A stretch of DNA of 64,000 nucleotides, taken from positions 248,001-312,000 of the forward strand of contig CAVRCA010000004.1 of the NCBI GenBank assembly GCA_963719345.1, given 5' to 3'. Position 1 is the stretch's first letter. Every line of letters starts with the position of its first letter. Source of the DNA: CAVRCA01 sp963719345. GTDB lineage: Bacteria; Pseudomonadota; Alphaproteobacteria; Acetobacterales; Acetobacteraceae. This document shows positions 18,564 to 26,833 of the stretch, one piece after another. Made by a program: the position numbers and the translations under genes. The notes beneath the pieces were generated by a model. The model made no database searches and was not told where the DNA came from. It saw only the letters and a list, made by a program, of their open reading frames with translations.

Positions 18564-20081
18564 TCAGGTTCCGATCGCCTGCGAGGCGGCGGCCTTGGCC
18601 TTCGCCTCCCGCGCCCGCCGGAACCGCTCCTTGGCGCCCGGATGCGCCTGCGGCGCTCCTTGCCAGCCGTAGCCGGCCGCATCGCCCGCGCCAACCTGGT
18701 CGAAGAACGACACCATGCGCGCGAACCGATCCCGCCCCCTGGTCTGCGTGGCCACGATACTGGCGAGCGCGGCGGCGCCGGCGGCGCCGAACAACGGCCG
18801 CGCGGAAACCATGTTGGTGAAGTAGATCGCGGGGATGCCAAGTTCCTTGGCCTGCTGCACGAGCGGCGTCGTGCCGAATGCGAGGTCCGGCTGCACGTTG
18901 CGCATCGCTGCGACGTCCTGCTCGAGCGAGGCACGGAACTGCACATGGGTGCCGCGCCCCGCCAGCCACGCGCGATCAGGCTCGTTCCACTCGGTGCGCG
19001 GACACGCGGTCCCGACATATGGAACGTCCGCGCCGGCCTCGATCAACAGACGGGCGACAAGCAATTCGGAGCCCTCGTAACCGGCGACGGTCACACGTGC
19101 CTCGATGCGATTGGCATCCAGCACGGCGCGGAGCGGTGGCAACGCGGCCGCCTTCGCAGCGTCGATCCGCTCCGGGGACACGCCGGCGGCGCGGCCAACC
19201 GCATCAAGCCAGGCGGCGGTGCCCTCGACCCCCACCGGCCCGGAGCCGACCACCGGGCGTCCGGCGGCCTCGAATTCACGCCCGCAAGCGACGTAGAACG
19301 GGTGTACCGCCGCGGCGACGCTGCAATCGAGCGCGGCATACAGGTCCCGCCACTCGCGCGGGGGCAGTGCCGGCGCGACCGCAAGGCCCATTGGCTTGAG
19401 AAGCGCCGCGATGCCGACCGGATCGGCCGGGAACAGTTCGCCTACGAGCGCAACCCGGGGCTCGTCCTGCATCGCCTGGCGCGGCCGCTGTACAGGGCCG
19501 CTTGCCGCCTCCAGCCTGGCGTAGCGCAGCATCGCGCCAGCCAGCACGTCCTTCGCTTCGGCGTGAGTGGGCACGCCGAATCCCGGGACGTCGATGCCGA
19601 TGACCCGCACGCCGTCGATCTGCCGGGGCAGCCGATCGAGTGGCACGCCCGAGGCGGTCGGCACGCAAAGATTGATCACGACCACCGCGTCGTAGTTCTC
19701 GGGCTTGGCGACCTGGAACACGGCGTCGCGGATGTCCTCGTAGAGCTGGCCGCGCACCAGCGACTCCGAATCAAACGGCACGTAGCCGACGGTGCGGCGT
19801 GCGCCATAGAAATGCGATGTGAAGGTCAGGCCGTAGACGCAGCATGCCGAACCCGACAGGATCGTCGCCGTGCGCCGCATGCGCAGGCCGACCCGCAGCG
19901 AGCCGAAGGCGGGACACATCGACTGCGGCTGGTCGTGCGGGCCACGCGGGTAGTCGGCGAGCAGCCGGTCCAGCGCCTCGCTCTTTCCGGCCGCGCGGGC
20001 CGCTTCCTGCATCGTCTCGCGGCCGCCGTGACATCCCTGCGTGTCGGACGCCGGAACCGCAGGCTGGATCGACCCGTCCAC
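18564..20081 (-). CDS. bchY: Chlorophyllide a reductase subunit Y
   Basis: An intact protein of about 505 residues and a NifD-like partner of BchZ. Family segments include QSMCPAFGSLRVGLRMRRTA, GSACCVYGLTFTSHFYGARR (a cluster-ligand Cys region) and PADPVGIAALLKPMGL. I place the start at GTG 20079-20081, two bases after the bchX stop; the open frame extends further upstream but there it is only bchX in another frame. The C-terminal tail is Ala/Lys-rich. Confidence 0.94.
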   Translation of the reverse strand: MDGSIQPAVPASDTQGCHGGRETMQEAARAAGKSEALDRLLADYPRGPHDQPQSMCPAFGSLRVGLRMRRTATILSGSACCVYGLTFTSHFYGARRTVGYVPFDSESLVRGQLYEDIRDAVFQVAKPENYDAVVVINLCVPTASGVPLDRLPRQIDGVRVIGIDVPGFGVPTHAEAKDVLAGAMLRYARLEAASGPVQRPRQAMQDEPRVALVGELFPADPVGIAALLKPMGLAVAPALPPREWRDLYAALDCSVAAAVHPFYVACGREFEAAGRPVVGSGPVGVEGTAAWLDAVGRAAGVSPERIDAAKAAALPPLRAVLDANRIEARVTVAGYEGSELLVARLLIEAGADVPYVGTACPRTEWNEPDRAWLAGRGTHVQFRASLEQDVAAMRNVQPDLAFGTTPLVQQAKELGIPAIYFTNMVSARPLFGAAGAAALASIVATQTRGRDRFARMVSFFDQVGAGDAAGYGWQGAPQAHPGAKERFRRAREAKAKAAASQAIGT

Positions 20082-20083
20082 GG

Positions 20084-21109
20084 TCAGACGCCACCCTCGT
20101 AGACCACTTCCAGCGACGGTTTCTCGACCAGCGTCGCCGCGCACATGTCGTCCATCGTCGCCGGCTGCAGCACCACGTCCCGGCCGACCGCGTCTCCCTT
20201 GAACAGGCCGAGTAGCGCGTCGTGCGTCAGCGGGGCCGGCCGCACAGGAGGGGCGTCGGCCACCTGCTGCGCCAATTCCTCGAACACCGACGCCCACCGC
20301 CCGCCCGGCTTGCCGATGATTTCGTAGCTGGCGCTCTTGCGCCGGATGTCCTCGTCGGCCGGAATGGCTGCGAGTACCGGGATGCCGACCTGCTCGGCGA
20401 ATGCATGCGCCTCGCCGGTGCCGTCATCCTTGTTGACCACCATGCCGGCGACGCCGACGTTGCCGCCGAGCTTGCGGAAATAATCCACCGCCGAACAGAC
20501 GTTGTTGGCCACGTAGAGCGATTGCAGGTCGTTGGAGCCGACGACGATGACCTTCTGGCACATGTCGCGCGCGATCGGCAGGCCGAAGCCGCCGCACACC
20601 ACGTCGCCCAGGAAGTCGAGCAGCACGTAGTCGAAACCCCATTCGTGGAAACCCAGCTTTTCCAACAACTCGAAGCCGTGGATGATGCCGCGTCCGCCAC
20701 AGCCGCGACCGACTTCCGGGCCGCCCAGTTCCATCGCGAACACGCCGTCACGCTTGAAACAAACGTCGCCGATCGCGACCTTCTCGCCGGCTAGCTTCTT
20801 CTTTGATGACGTCTCGATGATGGTCGGGCAGCTGCGGCCGCCGAACAACAGCGAGGTCGTGTCGCTCTTCGGGTCGCAGCCGATGAGCAGCACGCGCTTG
20901 CCCTGCTGCGCCATCATGTAACTGAGATTGGCGAGGGTGAAACTCTTGCCGATGCCACCCTTGCCGTAGATCGCGATGATCTGCGTCTCTTTCGTCACCG
21001 GTGCGGCCGAGGGCGCATCGGGCTCGATCGCCGCTTCAGCGAGCAGTTGCGCCTTCATGCTGGACCGTGGATCGGCAGCCGGGACCTTGCCTTGAAAAGG
21101 CGCGTTCAT
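20084..21109 (-). CDS. bchX: Chlorophyllide a reductase iron protein subunit X
   Basis: A 341-residue NifH-like ATPase that passes electrons to BchYZ. The P-loop YGKGGIGKS is at about residues 48-56, preceded by a roughly 45-residue N-terminal extension typical of BchX. The 4Fe-4S cysteines lie in GGPEVGRGCGGRGIIHGFEL and DFLGDVVCGGFGLPIA. ATG 21107-21109 overlaps the bchC stop (ATGA). No damage. Confidence 0.97.
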   Translation of the reverse strand: MNAPFQGKVPAADPRSSMKAQLLAEAAIEPDAPSAAPVTKETQIIAIYGKGGIGKSFTLANLSYMMAQQGKRVLLIGCDPKSDTTSLLFGGRSCPTIIETSSKKKLAGEKVAIGDVCFKRDGVFAMELGGPEVGRGCGGRGIIHGFELLEKLGFHEWGFDYVLLDFLGDVVCGGFGLPIARDMCQKVIVVGSNDLQSLYVANNVCSAVDYFRKLGGNVGVAGMVVNKDDGTGEAHAFAEQVGIPVLAAIPADEDIRRKSASYEIIGKPGGRWASVFEELAQQVADAPPVRPAPLTHDALLGLFKGDAVGRDVVLQPATMDDMCAATLVEKPSLEVVYEGGV

Positions 21110-22038
21110 GAGCGACGTCTCCAGTCCAAAACCATTTTGAGGCAGGTCGGGTCGTCGAACGCGGTCCGGTACGCCTCGGCGGCTTGCGCCGCGGGTCGCC
21201 TGTGGGTGACCAATCCGTCGAGCGACAACGAGCCGCTGTCGATCAGGCGCCGGACCGCTGCCAGATCGGCGGGCGTCCATTGCGCTGCGACACGGATGCG
21301 CGCCTCGCGCATGAAAGCGGGAGGAAACGCGAAGGCGAGCGGCTCGGCATAGAAGCCGGCCAGCACGATCTCGCCGGCCGGAGCCAAATGCGCGATCAGG
21401 CTGTCGAGGATCGTGGCGTCGCCGCTGACGTCGCAGACGACGCGGTAGTCGCGACGCGGATCATCAGCGGGATCAACGACGGTGTATGTCCCGTCCGCGC
21501 TGGCGCGCTCGGGGTTACGTTCCCAAACCGTCGGCGGCGGGAAGCCGCTTGCCGTCACCAGCCTCGCGACCAGCCGGCCGAGCGCGCCGTGGCCGACGAC
21601 CAGCTCAGGAGGAGCGTCCGCAATCGCGTGGCGTGCTGTCGCGGCAAGCGCCAGCAGCACGCCATCCTCGCCGATTTCATCGCCGATCGAGACGGCACGC
21701 GCGCCGGGCACGACCAGATGTGACGCGGCGCCACCGAACAGGCCGCGCACCGCACCAAAGCAGTTGGCACCAGGTACGAAAACGCGCTCGCCGACTTTCT
21801 TGCCGGCAACGGTCCCCGCCTGCGCCACCCGCCCGACGGTTTCGTAGCCCGGCACCAAGGGATAGCCCAAGCCCGGAAACGACGGCATCCGTCCGGACCA
21901 CAGGAGGCGCTCGGTTCCGGTGCTGATCCCGCTCCATTCGACATTCACCACCACGTCGGCGTCGCCCTGCGGCGACAGTTCGAGGCGGCGGAGCGCGAGG
22001 CTTTCAGGTTCCTGCAGGACGACGGCGAGTGCGTCCAT
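21106..22038 (-). CDS. bchC: Bacteriochlorophyllide a dehydrogenase
   Basis: A 310-residue MDR-fold enzyme that oxidises the 3-hydroxyethyl group of 3-(1-hydroxyethyl)bacteriochlorophyllide a to the acetyl group. Family segments are NVEWSGISTGTERLLWSGRM near the N-terminus, a GYETVG element and the nucleotide site ELVVGHGALGRLVARL. It has its own upstream region with two PpsR-type sites, so it is both part of the crtEF superoperon and independently promoted. Confidence 0.96.
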   Translation of the reverse strand: MDALAVVLQEPESLALRRLELSPQGDADVVVNVEWSGISTGTERLLWSGRMPSFPGLGYPLVPGYETVGRVAQAGTVAGKKVGERVFVPGANCFGAVRGLFGGAASHLVVPGARAVSIGDEIGEDGVLLALAATARHAIADAPPELVVGHGALGRLVARLVTASGFPPPTVWERNPERASADGTYTVVDPADDPRRDYRVVCDVSGDATILDSLIAHLAPAGEIVLAGFYAEPLAFAFPPAFMREARIRVAAQWTPADLAAVRRLIDSGSLSLDGLVTHRRPAAQAAEAYRTAFDDPTCLKMVLDWRRRS

Positions 22039-22084
22039 GAGCGTTTCTTCTCCCGCGGGGGCCAGTGCAGTACTCCGGCCCGGG

Positions 22085-22102
22085 TGTCAGCCTATCCTTA
22101 CG
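22085..22102. promoter_or_regulatory. PpsR/CrtJ-type site (near match) before bchC
   Basis: TGTCA-GCCTATCC-TTACG: first half perfect, second half has ACG instead of ACA. It lies exactly 8 bp from the consensus site at 22111-22128, the spacing known for CrtJ at the Rhodobacter capsulatus bchC promoter. Confidence 0.65.
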
Positions 22103-22110
22103 TCGCGTCG

Positions 22111-22128
22111 TGTCAAGCTGGACTTACA
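22111..22128. promoter_or_regulatory. PpsR/CrtJ consensus site before bchC
   Basis: TGTCA-AGCTGGAC-TTACA matches the TGT-N12-ACA consensus fully. It overlaps the crtF stop codon and lies about 75 bp upstream of the bchC start, where it would repress bchC-X-Y-Z-puf transcription under aerobic conditions. Confidence 0.85.
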
Positions 22129-23285
22129 GTTTCTCCACCTTCGGGAACGCGGGCGACGATCAAGCGCGTCAGCATCGGCATTTGCGTCACAATGAGGCGG
22201 ACACGGCCAAAGCCGGCCGTGCGCAGCAATTGGCGGATCGCGTCGGGCGTCCGTGGCCGGCCGCTCCCCATGGCAAGCAGGTAGAAGCCGAAATACGCAG
22301 CGCCGACCGGCTCCGCGCCCGGCGTGTCGGTCATCGGCTCGGCAATCAGCAGGGTTCCGCTGGGCGGGAGCGCACGCCGGGCGGCCCGGAGCAGGGTCAA
22401 CACCGCCGCGTCGTCGTGATCGTGGATCACCCGCACCAGGGAAATGATGTCGGCGCCCCGCGGCAGCTCGCCGTCGAGGAAACTCCCCCCGGCGATCTCG
22501 GCTCGGGGCGCCAGGCCCGCCTGCCGCAAGCGGTCGCGGGCGCGATCGGCGACCGCCGGCAGATCGAACAGGATCAAGCGCAGCCGGGGTGACCGGGACG
22601 CTGCCGCCACCAAGAAACTGCCGTCACCGCCGCCGACATCCAGCAGGCAACGGTGCCGCCCAAGCGGATAGGCGCGCAGCACCTCTTCGGCGATCAGCGG
22701 CTGCGAGGCTGCCATCAGCGCGCTGTATTCGGCGACCTGCGTCGAGCTGAGCGCATCCGGCCGGGCGTCGCCGGCATACGGCCAATAGCGACTCAAGCCA
22801 GTCTCGGGCCGCGCGGCGCGCAGCAGCGCCACCGGGTCCTGCAGGTCGGCATAGAGCAGCCGGTGGTGCTCCACCATCGCGGCGATACCGGGATTGCCGA
22901 CCATCGCCGCGCCGAGCGGCCCGAGCCCGAACCGGCCCTTGCTCCGGCGGGACACGAGCCGCAGCGACACGGCGGCGGCCAGGAGGCGCGCGGTCGCATC
23001 GCCGGTGAGCGAGAGCCGGCGGGCCAGCATCGGCGCGCTCTGCGGCCCTTCGGCCAGCATGTCGAACAGGCGCAGCTGAACACAGGCGGTGAGCACCTGC
23101 GCATAGACGAAGCCGGCGCATAGATCGAACAACGCCCGCGCGCGCCGCCGCGCGATCGAGCGGGTCAGGGGCAAACGCCCGGCCCAGCTCCGGAACCGGG
23201 CGCTGGTCAGCAGCCTGTCGCGCAACGATGGCCCGGTCCGGTCGTCCGCCTGCGTGCCCTCGCCCAGTTGCAGCGCGACCGGCAT
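22113..23285 (-). CDS. crtF: Demethylspheroidene/hydroxyneurosporene O-methyltransferase
   Basis: A 390-residue SAM-dependent O-methyltransferase of the plant-type small-molecule family. A dimerisation/winged-helix half (about 50-170) precedes the SAM site LLDVGGGDGSFLVAA (about 205-220) and the catalytic region SLVRVIHDHDD with the conserved His-Asp. It adds the 1-methoxy group of spheroidene or spirilloxanthin. Its start overlaps the crtE stop (TGATG). Confidence 0.94.
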   Translation of the reverse strand: MPVALQLGEGTQADDRTGPSLRDRLLTSARFRSWAGRLPLTRSIARRRARALFDLCAGFVYAQVLTACVQLRLFDMLAEGPQSAPMLARRLSLTGDATARLLAAAVSLRLVSRRSKGRFGLGPLGAAMVGNPGIAAMVEHHRLLYADLQDPVALLRAARPETGLSRYWPYAGDARPDALSSTQVAEYSALMAASQPLIAEEVLRAYPLGRHRCLLDVGGGDGSFLVAAASRSPRLRLILFDLPAVADRARDRLRQAGLAPRAEIAGGSFLDGELPRGADIISLVRVIHDHDDAAVLTLLRAARRALPPSGTLLIAEPMTDTPGAEPVGAAYFGFYLLAMGSGRPRTPDAIRQLLRTAGFGRVRLIVTQMPMLTRLIVARVPEGGETVSPA

Positions 23286-24154
23286 CAGGCGGCGTGGCGC
23301 GCGAGTTCCTTGGGCAGCAACCGGCGTGTCTCAGAGAGGATGTGGGCGCGAAGCTCGGCCGCGCCCGGGCAGGCCGGGATCACCGCAACCGCATCGAGCG
23401 CCAGCTCGCGCAGGCGTTCGATGGCACCATCCACGCCCAGCCGCAGCACCGCGCTGGGTCGGCCGAGAGCGGCATCGCGGCCCACCGGCTTGCCCAGCTC
23501 GCCCGCGCTCGACAGGGCATCGCGCAGGTCGTCCGCCACCTGGTACGCCTCGCCCAAGTGCTCGCCCAAGGCGCGCCAGGTCTCCGGCTCGCCTCCCGCC
23601 GCGGCGGCTCCAGCCACCGTCGCAGCGGCGAACAACGCGCCGGTCTTTTCACGATGGTAGAGCGACAGGTCGGCCATCGGCTCGCATTCCCAGGCCTGCC
23701 CCGCGACGATCCCGGCCGGAACCCCCACTGCGCGGCTCACCGTCATCAGGAGAGCCGGGAGGCGGGAAGGCGTCCGGGCGGCTCCGGCGGCCAACGACTG
23801 GAACGCCAGCACGATGAGGGCGTCTCCGGCCAGCACGGCGAGCGGCTCGCCATACGCCCGGTGTACCGAGGGCTGGCCGCGCCGGGTCGCCGCGTCGTCG
23901 AAGCAGGGCAGGTCGTCATGCACCAGCGAGGCACAATGCAGCAGCTCGATCGCCACCGCAGCGGCGTCGGTGGCCGAGGGGTCATCCTCGCAGCAGGCTT
24001 GGGCGACCGCGATGCAGAGCCGGGGCCGGATGCGTGCGCCACCAGGGAAAACGGCGTGCCGCATGGCGGCGGCGAGTCTGGGCGGGCACCCCGGGCCCTC
24101 GGTACGGCGAACGGTGCTGGCCAGAGCTCGTTCGATGCGCGTCACGGCATCCAT
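23285..24154 (-). CDS. crtE: Geranylgeranyl diphosphate synthase
   Basis: A 289-residue all-helical prenyltransferase. The first aspartate-rich motif is LVHDDLPCFDDAATRRG (about 82-98) and the second is YQVADDLRD (about 207-215). It supplies GGPP for both phytoene and the bacteriochlorophyll tail. It is the first gene of the crtEF-bchCXYZ-pufBALMC superoperon, transcribed from the region shared with crtD that carries paired PpsR sites. Confidence 0.95.
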   Translation of the reverse strand: MDAVTRIERALASTVRRTEGPGCPPRLAAAMRHAVFPGGARIRPRLCIAVAQACCEDDPSATDAAAVAIELLHCASLVHDDLPCFDDAATRRGQPSVHRAYGEPLAVLAGDALIVLAFQSLAAGAARTPSRLPALLMTVSRAVGVPAGIVAGQAWECEPMADLSLYHREKTGALFAAATVAGAAAAGGEPETWRALGEHLGEAYQVADDLRDALSSAGELGKPVGRDAALGRPSAVLRLGVDGAIERLRELALDAVAVIPACPGAAELRAHILSETRRLLPKELARHAA

Positions 24155-24178
24155 GCCGGTCCTCCACTGGGGTCGCCC

Positions 24179-24196
24179 TGTAAGTTTCTCTTGTCG
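24179..24196. promoter_or_regulatory. PpsR-type site (weak) in the crtE-crtD promoter region
   Basis: TGTAA-GTTTCTCT-TGTCG has one good half-site (TGTAA). It lies exactly 8 bp from the perfect site at 24205-24222, giving the same arrangement as at bchC. On its own it would be unconvincing. Confidence 0.45.
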
Positions 24197-24204
24197 GCTG
24201 AGAG

Positions 24205-24222
24205 TGTCAGTTTATGTTGACA
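24205..24222. promoter_or_regulatory. Perfect PpsR/CrtJ site in the divergent crtE-crtD region
   Basis: TGTCA-GTTTATGT-TGACA is a perfect inverted repeat and full consensus. It sits 51 bp before the crtE start and 36 bp before the crtD start, so it can control both directions. Confidence 0.88.
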
Positions 24223-24257
24223 CTGCGGTCAACCCTTATCTGCGGGAGCGTGCGGCC

Positions 24258-25754
24258 TTGCAGCGGCGTCATGCAGCCATCATCGGCGCCGGCATCGGTG
24301 GGCTGGTTGCCGCGCTGCTGCTGGCGGCCCAGGGCGTCCGGGTGACCGTGCTCGAACAGGCCGAAGCGCCGGGCGGCAAAATGCGCGAGGTCGGCTGTGC
24401 CGGTGTCCGGCTGGATGCCGGGCCCACCGTCTTCACCATGCGCTGGGTTTTCGATGAGATTTTTGCTGCGGTCGGCACCGCCTTGTCCGAGCACCTGACG
24501 CTGCGTCCCGTGGAGACCTTGGCGCGGCACGCCTGGACGGCCGATCAGTGCCTCGACCTGTTTGCCGACGTGGCCCGCTCCGCCGATGCGATCGGCACGT
24601 TCGCGGGGGCAGCGGACGCCCGCGGCTATCGCGAGTTCTGCGCGCGCGCAGAGCGCATCTACGCGACACTGGAGCGCCCCTTCATTCGTGCGTCCGCGCC
24701 CACCCCGCTATCCCTGGTGCAGGCAGCCGGATTGCGCGGGTTCGGTGATCTCTGGCTCATTGCGCCGTTCCAGACGCTGTGGCGCGCATTGGGCGAGCAT
24801 TTTCGTGATCCGCGGTTGCGCCAGTTGTTCGCCCGCTACGCCACGTACAACGGTTCCTCGCCGTTCGCTGCCCCGGCGACGCTCATGCTGATCGCCCACG
24901 TCGAGCGTGACGGCGTCTGGCTCGTCGACGGCGGGATGCATCGCGTGGCGGTGGCCCTTGCCGAGCTGGCGCGGCGGCACGGCGCATCCGTGCGCACCGA
25001 TGCGCACGTCGCGGAAATCCTGGTCGGCAACAACCGCGCATGCGGCGTTCGGCTCGGCGACGGCGAGCGGATCGCGGCCGACGCGATCGTCGCCAACGCC
25101 GACGTCGCGGCACTCGCGCATGGTCGGTTTGGTGCTGACGCAGCTCGGGGAGTGCCGCATGTTGCCGGGACGGCCCGTTCGCTGTCGGCGCTGACCTGGG
25201 CGATGGTCGCCGAAACCAAGGGCTTTCCATTGCTGCGGCACAGCGTGTTCTTCTCCGCCGACTACGCGGCCGAGTTCGACGATCTGTTCGGCCGGGCGAG
25301 GCTTCCCGCCGCGCCCACGGTCTACGTCTGCGCGCAAGATCGCGACGATACCGGTAGAGTGCGGGCAGCCGGCCCGGAGCGATTGTTCTGTCTCGTCAAC
25401 GCGCCACCGAACGGCGATGCGCGCGGCCTACCTGCAACGGAGATTACGCAATGCGAGGAGCGAACCTTCGCCCGCCTGGCAGCGTGCGGATTGGCGGTGC
25501 AGCGTCGACCCGAGGCGACGGTGGTGACGACGCCGGCCGATTTCAGCCGGATGTTTCCGGGGAGTGGCGGGGCGCTCTATGGCCAGGCGGTGCACGGCTC
25601 CATGGCGTCATTCCGCCGGCCGGGAGCGCGCAGCCGGTTGGCGGGTCTCTACCTGGCGGGCGGGACCACGCATCCGGGAGCGGGGGTGCCGATGGCGGCG
25701 CTCTCCGGCCGGCTGGCGGCCTCGGCAGTGATCGCGGACCTCGCTTCGACGTAG
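24258..25754 (+). CDS. crtD: Methoxyneurosporene dehydrogenase (1-hydroxycarotenoid 3,4-desaturase)
   Basis: A CrtI-like FAD enzyme of about 498 residues. The dinucleotide motif AAIIGAGIGGLVAALLLA is at residues 6-23 and the C-terminal ATP/FAD segment is YLAGGTTHPGAGVPMAALSG. It introduces the 3,4 double bond into 1-hydroxy/methoxy carotenoids. No ATG is available near the FAD motif; TTG 24258 follows a GGGAG-like sequence and lies just downstream of the PpsR operator. The frame is open far upstream (to 23814), but that part is antisense to crtE and contains the operator. It overlaps crtC closely. Confidence 0.93.
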   Translation: MQRRHAAIIGAGIGGLVAALLLAAQGVRVTVLEQAEAPGGKMREVGCAGVRLDAGPTVFTMRWVFDEIFAAVGTALSEHLTLRPVETLARHAWTADQCLDLFADVARSADAIGTFAGAADARGYREFCARAERIYATLERPFIRASAPTPLSLVQAAGLRGFGDLWLIAPFQTLWRALGEHFRDPRLRQLFARYATYNGSSPFAAPATLMLIAHVERDGVWLVDGGMHRVAVALAELARRHGASVRTDAHVAEILVGNNRACGVRLGDGERIAADAIVANADVAALAHGRFGADAARGVPHVAGTARSLSALTWAMVAETKGFPLLRHSVFFSADYAAEFDDLFGRARLPAAPTVYVCAQDRDDTGRVRAAGPERLFCLVNAPPNGDARGLPATEITQCEERTFARLAACGLAVQRRPEATVVTTPADFSRMFPGSGGALYGQAVHGSMASFRRPGARSRLAGLYLAGGTTHPGAGVPMAALSGRLAASAVIADLAST

Positions 25755-25756
25755 GA

Positions 25757-26656
25757 GTGCCAAAAGACGGATACGTGTGGTGGTACGTCGACGCGCTCAG
25801 CGAGGACGAGGGCTACGGCATCACGATCATCGCGTTCATCGGCAGCGTGTTTTCTCCCTATTACGCCTGGGCTCGCCGGCGCGGGACGGGTCACCCACTG
25901 CGACACTGCGCGTTCAATGTCGTGCTCTACGGGCTGGACCGGCGCTGGGCGATGACCGAGCGTGGGGCCGCCAGCGTACGGCAGTCTCCTACACGGCTGG
26001 AAATCGGTCCCAGCGCGCTCGCCTGGCAGGACAGCGTGCTGACCATCAGCATCGACGAGCGCACGGCGCCGGTGCCCGGCCGCATCCGTGGCACGGTGCG
26101 GGTTCGGCCGGAGGCATTGACCGGACGTACGTTCGTGCTCGACGAAGCAGGTTGGCATCGCTGGTCGCCGCTTGCTCCGTGCGCCGAGGTGAATGTGGCC
26201 TTCGATCGCCCCGCGCTTCGCTGGTCCGGCCCGGGTTATTTCGACAGCAACGAAGGCGATGCGCCGCTGGAAAACAGTTTTGCGCGCTGGGACTGGTGTC
26301 GCGCAGGACTCACGTCAAGCACCGCCATCCTCTACGAGGCGACACAGCGCAGCGGCGCGCGCACGTCGCTTGCGCTGCGGATCGACCGCGACGGCAGCGT
26401 GACCGAGTTCGAGCCTCCGGAAGGCGTCGCGCTGCCCTCGACAAGGTGGCGCATCGTGCGTCGGACGCGGGCCGACGGCAGGGAGGCGCGCGTTCAGCGG
26501 ACGCTTGTCGACGCGCCTTTCTATGCACGATCCGTGCTGGCGACCCGTCTGCTCGGCGAACCCGCCCAGGCGATGCACGAGAGCCTTTCGCTGGATCGGT
26601 TTCGCCAGCCCTGGGTCCAGGCGATGCTCCCGTTCCGCATGCCGCGCAGGGGTTGA
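25757..26656 (+). CDS. crtC: Hydroxyneurosporene synthase (carotenoid 1,2-hydratase)
   Basis: A protein of about 299 residues. GTG 25757, two bases after the crtD stop and preceded by AGGA, gives VPKDGYVWWYVDALSEDEGY, the family N-terminus, followed by GITIIAFIGSVFSPYYAWAR. It adds water across the 1,2 double bond of neurosporene or lycopene. GYFDSNEGDAPLENSFARWD is another strongly conserved block. The pair crtD-crtC forms one operon. Confidence 0.93.
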   Translation: MPKDGYVWWYVDALSEDEGYGITIIAFIGSVFSPYYAWARRRGTGHPLRHCAFNVVLYGLDRRWAMTERGAASVRQSPTRLEIGPSALAWQDSVLTISIDERTAPVPGRIRGTVRVRPEALTGRTFVLDEAGWHRWSPLAPCAEVNVAFDRPALRWSGPGYFDSNEGDAPLENSFARWDWCRAGLTSSTAILYEATQRSGARTSLALRIDRDGSVTEFEPPEGVALPSTRWRIVRRTRADGREARVQRTLVDAPFYARSVLATRLLGEPAQAMHESLSLDRFRQPWVQAMLPFRMPRRG

Positions 26657-26664
26657 CGCCCGGG

Positions 26665-26820
26665 TTACGCGGGCGGATCAGCCGGTTTGCGTGCGTGTCC
26701 CGGCTCCGGGCTTCTCGCACGCCGGATCGCTCGTCTGACCGATATCAATTCGGCAACCAAGAGGGCGATCACGAGAACTTCGACCAGCAGCCACTCGTAA
26801 CGACCTACCAGCGCCCACAT
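26665..26820 (-). CDS. Small single-span membrane protein after crtB
   Basis: From ATG 26818-26820, 51 residues: MWALVGRYEWLLVEVLVIAL begins a single hydrophobic helix, followed by a basic tail (SVRRAIRRAR). A longer start at 26862 is possible but lies inside crtB. Last gene of the crtI-crtB operon. Family and function unknown. Confidence 0.55.
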   Translation of the reverse strand: MWALVGRYEWLLVEVLVIALLVAELISVRRAIRRARSPEPGHARKPADPPA

Positions 26821-26833
26821 GCCACGGTCCCGT

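Noticed and set aside
23814..24257. N-terminal extension of CrtD
   Set aside because: Antisense to crtE and contains the PpsR operators; the FAD motif and family N-terminus begin near 24258.
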